From positions 112,047 to 122,641 of the forward strand of contig MU069686.1 of the NCBI GenBank assembly GCA_002284615.2: DNA of 10,595 bases, written 5' to 3'. The stretch is from Dunaliella salina (lineage: Eukaryota > Chlorophyta > Chlorophyceae > Chlamydomonadales > Dunaliellaceae). A program made the translations under genes and the position numbers. Below the pieces are notes generated by a model, which saw only the letters and a program-made list of their open reading frames with translations, was not told where the DNA came from and did not search any database. Positions 6,270 through 10,595 of this stretch are shown here, in pieces. Within the stretch, counting starts at the first letter, position 1. Each line of letters starts with the position of its first letter.

Positions 6270-6660
6270 CTGCTGATCTGCAGCAGCTTGGTGGCAGCTC
6301 TATGGTCCGCGCCCGTCGCACAGATCATACCCAGCCTGTGCTTGCACATCACCATCTGCAGAGGGCACACACATGCGGGTATCAAGGATGTCAAACAATG
6401 CTAATCTGCTTTGTGGCAGCTTTATAGTCCGCGCCAGTTGCACAGATTGTGCCGAGCCTGTGCTCGCACATCACCATCTGCAGAAGACACATACACACAG
6501 GTATCAATGATGTTACATAACGCTGATCTGCAGCAGCTGTGTGGCAGCTCTTTGGTCCCTCCCTGTTGCAAAGATCATACCCAGCCTGTGCAGGCACATC
6601 ACCATCTGCAGAGGGCGCACACATATGGGTATCCATGATATTACACTATGCTGACCACAT
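6270..6660. repeat. ~125-bp tandem array, three full copies and a partial
   Basis: The consensus is GCTGATCTGCAGCAGCTTGG, GTGGCAGCTCT, GGTCCGCGCCCGT, GCACAGATCATACCCAGCCT, GTGCTTGCACATCACCATCT, GCAGAGGGCACACACATGCG, GGTATCAATGATGTTACA. Copies begin near 6271, 6399 and 6521; the anchor ACCATCTGCA is at 6351, 6473 and 6601, giving 122 and 128 bp. A truncated fourth copy (CTGACCACATCAGCATCCGG, 6650-6669) leads into the CA microsatellite. A fragment of the same unit, CACATCACCCTCTGCACA, reappears beyond it at 7018-7035. Confidence 0.9.
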
Positions 6661-6678
6661 CAGCATCCGGAGAGGACA

Positions 6679-6957
<279 letters not shown>

Positions 6958-6958
<1 letters not shown>

Positions 6959-7062
6959 TATGCTTTTCTACATTGGCATACGCGGAAGGCATACTTGCTG
7001 GTCATAGGTTGTACTCCCACATCACCCTCTGCACATAACAAATAGATCATGTTGAACCAAGC
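6958..7062. other. Right flank of the microsatellite
   Basis: Mostly unassigned, but CACATCACCCTCTGCACATA at 7018-7037 is a remnant of the 125-bp unit found at 6270-6660. The array therefore once spanned the position now held by the CA tract. Confidence 0.6.
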
Positions 7063-7395
7063 TTGCAAAAAGATTTCTCTGAAAAATTAGCAGAACACCC
7101 ACTCCACCTCCCCCCCGCCACCCCCACCGCAAATGATGGCGTGTACCTCAGGAGTGCACTCAGCAAAACGGCCCATCTGATGCCTACACCTTTCAATCCC
7201 ACATGCTGCGATTCACAAGGAATTTCTATGCTGTGTCACACAAGGATCGTGTCACTAAGGGGATGCAGGGTAGAACAAGTCGTGGTGAGGGATGTTCTAG
7301 ATGAGGCAGTCCTTAGGAAGTCGGATGACGGTATTCCAGCATGCTTACAAAAAAGCTTTTGGAAGGAGCAAAGCAACAATTGGCCAGTGACTTAA
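7063..7395 (+). CDS. Unassigned 110-residue open frame
   Basis: The frame ends at TAA 7393-7395. The first 40 residues are low-complexity, Pro/Thr/Ala-rich. The second half (CRVEQVVVRDVLDEAVLRKS, then DDGIPACLQKSFWKEQS) looks more like folded protein, with a possible helix. I do not recognise it, and there is no supporting context such as a promoter, poly(A) signal or splice sites that I would trust. It may be chance. Confidence 0.15.
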   Translation: MQKDFSEKLAEHPLHLPPATPTANDGVYLRSALSKTAHLMPTPFNPTCCDSQGISMLCHTRIVSLRGCRVEQVVVRDVLDEAVLRKSDDGIPACLQKSFWKEQSNNWPVT

Positions 7396-7774
7396 GATGT
7401 AAGCAGAGACTGCGACCTCCTTGCAATGAAAGAGGACAGCATGTGCCTGCTCGTTACAAGGACCTTGCAGTGAGAGAGGACAGCATGTGTTTCTGCTCAT
7501 TCTCTTAAAAAAAAGCACGAGAAAGAAGGTGCAGACAGCCTGCAGCTTGACAGCATGCCACCACGCGTGCCTAGAGAAAGCTTATAAGAAAAAGTCAGCT
7601 CCAGTCTACTGAGGCATGAGTTTCAGGTCATGAGGCATGAGTTTCTTTATTAAAAATGCACAAGCAATGGCCCAGTTAGCCTGGTCCTCTTATTCCCTTT
7701 TTCCAAGAAAAAGCCAGGTACGTCGGGGAGCTTGGTTTAAATATAGCTTTGTTTAATTTGAACTCCCACCGCAA
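7396..7774. repeat. Gene-less stretch with short duplications
   Basis: A 44-bp direct repeat (CCTTGCAATGAAAGAGGACA followed by GCATGTG) is at 7419 and 7463 with a few mismatches. A 14-bp repeat GAGGCATGAGTTTC lies at 7611-7624 and 7632-7645. GAAAGAAGGTGCAGA at 7521-7535 recurs in the terminal array at 10373-10387. No gene is supported. Confidence 0.7.
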
Positions 7775-8430
7775 GATGCATCATCACCAGCCTCACCAAG
7801 TCTGAGTCATCAGGGTGGACTTGACACAAAACATCACCTGCAAGTTTTAACTTCATTTTAATTTCATTTTAATTTTATTTTAATTTCAGGGTGGACTGAG
7901 TCATCAGTGTGGACTTGACACAAAACATCACCTGCAAGTTTCAATTTGCTCATAGGAGGTCAGAGCACAACTCTGTCCATAAAAAGAGCACAACTCTTCC
8001 CATAAAAAAGCGTCACCACTAGCCTCACCAAGTCTGAGTCATCGGGGTAGATCTGACGCAGAGCATCGCCGGCCTGTCTCACCAGCGATTCAGCATCATG
8101 CAACATGTCCTGCACGCAAAGCCATTCAGCAAATCATCATTGTCAACAGGGTTAATCTGACGCAGAGCTTCACCGGCCTGCCTCACCAGTGATTCAACAT
8201 CATGCAACATGTTCTGCACGCAAACCCATAGAGCAAATTGCCTGAGTCATCAAGATAGACCTGATGCAGAGCTTAACCGGCCTTTTTCATCAGCGAACTC
8301 AGCATTATGCGCCATGTCCTGCACGCAAAGCCATTCAGCGAACTGTGTCTGGGTCATCAAGAAAGATCTGATGCAGAGCCTCATCAGCCTGCCTCAACAG
8401 TGATTTTGTGACATGTAATATGTCCTGCAC
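7775..8430. repeat. ~105-bp tandem array (GAGTCATC...TGTCCTGCAC units)
   Basis: The consensus is GAGTCATCAGGGTAGATCTG, ACGCAGAGCTTCACCGGCCT, GCCTCACCAGTGATTCAGCA, TCATGCAACATGTCCTGCAC, GCAAAGCCATTCAGCAAAT. The anchor TGTCCTGCAC (or TGTTCTGCAC) is at 8106, 8210, 8315 and 8421, offsets 104, 105 and 106. Two more diverged, shortened copies (GAGTCATCAGGGTGGACTTG, then ACACAAAACATCACCTGCAA) precede at 7804 and 7898, 94 bp apart. A 33-bp insert of three 11-bp units, TTCATTTTAAT, lies inside the first of them (7852-7884). Confidence 0.9.
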
Positions 8431-9070
8431 AAACGCTTAAACAGCTAATCTTGCAACATGTTCTGCGCGTTAGCCCACACAGTCGATCATGTGCTATGAT
8501 AAAACAAGATCGTGCAATACCAGCATCATGTAAGTCGCCCTGCACACATGCCCCAGGTGACGGTTGACAGTCAATCAGCGTCATGCAACATGTCCTGCAT
8601 GCACGTCCGTACAGCAGATAAAGCGCCAGGAGGGTATAGTATCATGAAATGCTTGGATTGTGCAACATGCCCTGCACCCATGCCCCAATTGAAGGTTGAT
8701 ATTTGCTCAGCATTATGCTTCTCATCCTGCATGCATGCTCATGCAGCAAACCATGCGCCATAGTATTGCAGCATCATGCAACACCACTATTGCGCAACAT
8801 GCTCTACCCCATACATGCCCCTAAGTTGATATTCAATCTGCATCATGCAAGATCTTCTGCATGCAGGCCTATACAGCAAATCATGCGCCATGATAATACA
8901 GCATTGTGCAATACCAGCATTGTGCAGTAATCCCTACATGCATACCCCAATAGGAGGATCATCAATGAAAACACACCACGTGACATGTCCAGTATGGATG
9001 CCCTCACAGCAAATCATGCGCCATGATGTTATAGCACTGTCCAACAACAGCATTGCACAACAAGCCTAGA
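8431..9070. repeat. ~131-bp tandem array derived from the preceding one
   Basis: The anchor AAATCATGCGCCATGATA is seen, with changes, at 8487, about 8619, 8751, 8881 and 9014, offsets 130-133 bp. Each unit continues with CAGCAT(C/T)(A/G)TGCAA, ACCAGCATTGTGCAACATG, CCCTGCATGCATGCCCCAAT and a GTTGATA-TC-ATC stretch. It shares GCATCATGCAACATGTCCTG, then CA(C/T)GCA, with the 105-bp array, so the longer unit looks like an expanded and diverged form of the shorter one. Confidence 0.8.
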
Positions 9071-9249
9071 TGGACATTTCAGAAATGACACAAGTTAGAT
9101 TTTCTTCCTCAACTGAGACTAAGCAGCATGCCTGGCACACAAGCCCCTCTTCGTGCGGTGAATATTTTGGACAACAGGATCGCAATGCTGCATTCAGCCA
9201 ACAGTGAAAATTTTGCCCCCTTGGATGACACTAACTTGTTTGACCAAGT
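9071..9249. other. Short spacer with no recognised feature
   Basis: No gene or repeat seen. A minus-strand frame (9420-9109) crosses it, but its middle is built from the GTGTGAC repeat that follows and shows no motif. Confidence 0.4.
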
Positions 9250-9354
9250 GCAAAGTAGACGTGTGTGACAGCAAAGTAGACGTGTGTGACCTTGTGACCT
9301 TGTGTGACTTTGTGTGTGACCTTGTTTGACCTTGTGCAAAGTAGACGTGTGTGA
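9250..9354. repeat. GCAAAGTAGACGTGTGTGA / GTGACCTT repeat cluster
   Basis: GCAAAGTAGACGTGTGTGA occurs exactly at 9250-9268, 9271-9289 and 9336-9354. Between the second and third copies lie several GTG(T)GACCTTGT words (9286-9335). The third copy is probably the second displaced by expansion of the short words. Confidence 0.95.
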
Positions 9355-10249
9355 GGGCTCTCTCTGCGACAGAGCCTGCATTCTAGGGCAACTCCAGATT
9401 AGCCCAGGGGACAACACCATTCTGGTCCAGGAAAATGAACTTTTCGGGAATGACCTTTCTTCTTTGTTTTAGCCAGCTCCCCAATCCTATGCAAAAAAAA
9501 GGATGATCTACTGCCAGACACGGTTGTCCCACTCCTGAGTACGAGGGATTGCTTGTTTGAGGGAAAGGGCTAGCCTGGCATGTTCAGGAAACCTGGATTT
9601 GGCTCAGCCAACCTTGTAGTCAAAGTGCATGCTGGATTTTAATTATTTGGAAATCATTCCAAAATGTGTAAATGTGTGTGGAGCTTTGTGCAAAAGAATT
9701 GCTGCGCTTCAGCTCCAGGGTTCCTTGCACCGCTGAAAACTTTGTACTGCTTGAAATCCGGACACCATCCCAACACTCCTCTGAAGCATCAAAATTTAAT
9801 TAGATATGCATGGAAAGCCGTTCCCAATCTTCATCACTCCTCTCAACTGCCTCTTGGGCACCCCCTTAAACAGCCCCCCGCCAGCTCGCAGCAGGTGGAC
9901 CAACTCAACGCAGAAACTTTCTTTCTCAACAAGCTTTCAGGTGGTTGCTCAGAACTGGCAAAGGTGGCCTGGCTGGCTACAGGCAGGATATCATACAGGG
10001 AATGGGGGGCTGATTTTTTTACCTCTTCACGCCTTTCCTTTCTCTTCTGAAGGGTGACAAGATCAAATTCAAACATACGCATGTGATTTTGAAAGGATAT
10101 GCTTTTCCACTCTAGACAACGGAAGGTGCGGAATTAGGGAAGTCGAGCCATTAGCTTGGAAGAAAGCACATCCTCACAACGATTTCCGCATGCAGCCACA
10201 GCCAAAAAAAACAAATGCATAAGTAGGATAGGAATTTATGCCCAAAGCA
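9355..10249. other. Gene-poor stretch with a weak minus-strand frame
   Basis: The only protein-like frame is minus strand 10082-9843: MRMFEFDLVTLQKRKERREE, then VKKSAPHSLYDILPVASQAT, then FASSEQPPESLLRKKVSALS. It contains GAAGAG|GTAAAA after RREE, which would make a good 5' splice site. A plus-strand frame over the same bases (9664-10050) is equally long, so neither is decisive. AT-rich patches lie near 9640-9670 and 9795-9810. I support no gene here. Confidence 0.25.
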
Positions 10250-10550
10250 CGCTCATACAAAGTAATTTCAATTTTACCAGCAAACACCTGGTGAATCTTG
10301 GGGTTGCGCGTGCTTTGACCTCATGAGGAAAGAAGAATGTCAAAAAGAAAGGTTTGTTCAACAGTAACGCAGGAAAGAAGGTGCAGATATGCAGACACCT
10401 CGTGCATCCCGGGGATGCATGTGCTGTGAATTCATAAGAGAAAAAGGAATCAAATCAAAAGAAAGTCTTGAATTCAACAGAGATGCAGGAAAAAGTATGA
10501 GGATAAGCAGACACCGGGTGCATTCCGGGAATGCGCACACACGCGTGCGT

Positions 10551-10552
<2 letters not shown>
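10250..10552. repeat. ~113-bp tandem array leading into a microsatellite
   Basis: The anchor A(A/G)ACACC(T/G)(G/C)GTG(A/C)AT is at 10282, 10393 and 10509 (offsets 111 and 116). Each is followed by a GGGG(T/A)TGCGCGTGCT-type stretch, then CATGAGGAAAGAAG / CATAAGAGAAAAAG and TTCAACAG(T/A)(A/G)A(C/T)GCAGGAAA. The third copy breaks into RY-alternating DNA after CCGGGAATGCGCAC. Confidence 0.85.

Positions 10553-10595
<43 letters not shown>
10531..10595. repeat. Alternating purine-pyrimidine tract ending in (CA)n, cut by the window edge
   Basis: From 10531 every base alternates purine and pyrimidine: ATGCGCACACACGCGTGCGT, then GCACAC and pure CA to 10595. At least 65 bp are uninterrupted. The first 22 bases mix CG and CA steps, the composition most prone to Z-DNA. 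The tract continues beyond the window. Confidence 0.97.

Noticed and set aside
9109..9420. 103-residue minus-strand open frame with HTQSHTRSQGHTR.
   Set aside because: Its centre is the translation of the GTGTGACCTT repeat cluster; the rest shows no motif.
9664..10050. 128-residue plus-strand open frame.
   Set aside because: No recognisable motif; an equally long minus-strand frame overlaps it, and a run of hydrophobic residues near its end comes from a pyrimidine tract (TTTTTTTACCTCTTC...TTTCTCTTCTG).

Overview
This window looks like repeat-rich nuclear DNA from a eukaryote. It has decayed non-LTR (LINE-type) retrotransposon fragments on both strands, long tandem arrays, and (CA)n microsatellites. 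There is no bacterial-style gene packing, no operon, and no complete host gene that I can support. The retroelement fragments remind me of those in green algae, and the intermediate base composition with heavy microsatellite load would fit a chlorophyte. That is recollection, not something the sequence proves.

Layout. Positions 1-387 (+) carry the 3' end of a LINE reverse-transcriptase ORF with an intact C-terminal CCHC knuckle, followed by a probable 3' untranslated region to about 680. Between 690 and 3720 lie three eroded fragments of a second retroelement family: A (-, 690-860), B (+, about 1145-1480) and C (-, about 3720-2905). They are recognised by matching each other in the same reading frames. 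B and C point toward each other. Between their 3' ends sits a 1.2-kb block (1683-2904) built from palindromic CGTTTGATTCAAACG-type units and from 186-bp and 60-bp tandem repeats. This block has the same motif order, inverted, at both ends and is the most unusual structure here. A possible LINE ORF1-like fragment lies at about 3800-4018 (+).

From 4080 onward the window is a chain of unrelated degenerate tandem arrays: 85/51 bp (4085-4344), about 100 bp (5318-6235), about 125 bp (6270-6660), about 105 bp (7775-8430), about 131 bp (8431-9070) and about 113 bp (10250-10552). The two (CA)n microsatellites (6680-6957, and 10552 to the window end) each arise inside the last copy of an array whose units already contain short CA stretches. 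A few open frames between the arrays (4292-4510 -, 4476-4814 +, 7063-7395 +, 9843-10082 -) are reported as unassigned, at low confidence.

No genes here work together as a pathway. The window reads as a graveyard of transposons and satellites, either intergenic or inside a very large intron.
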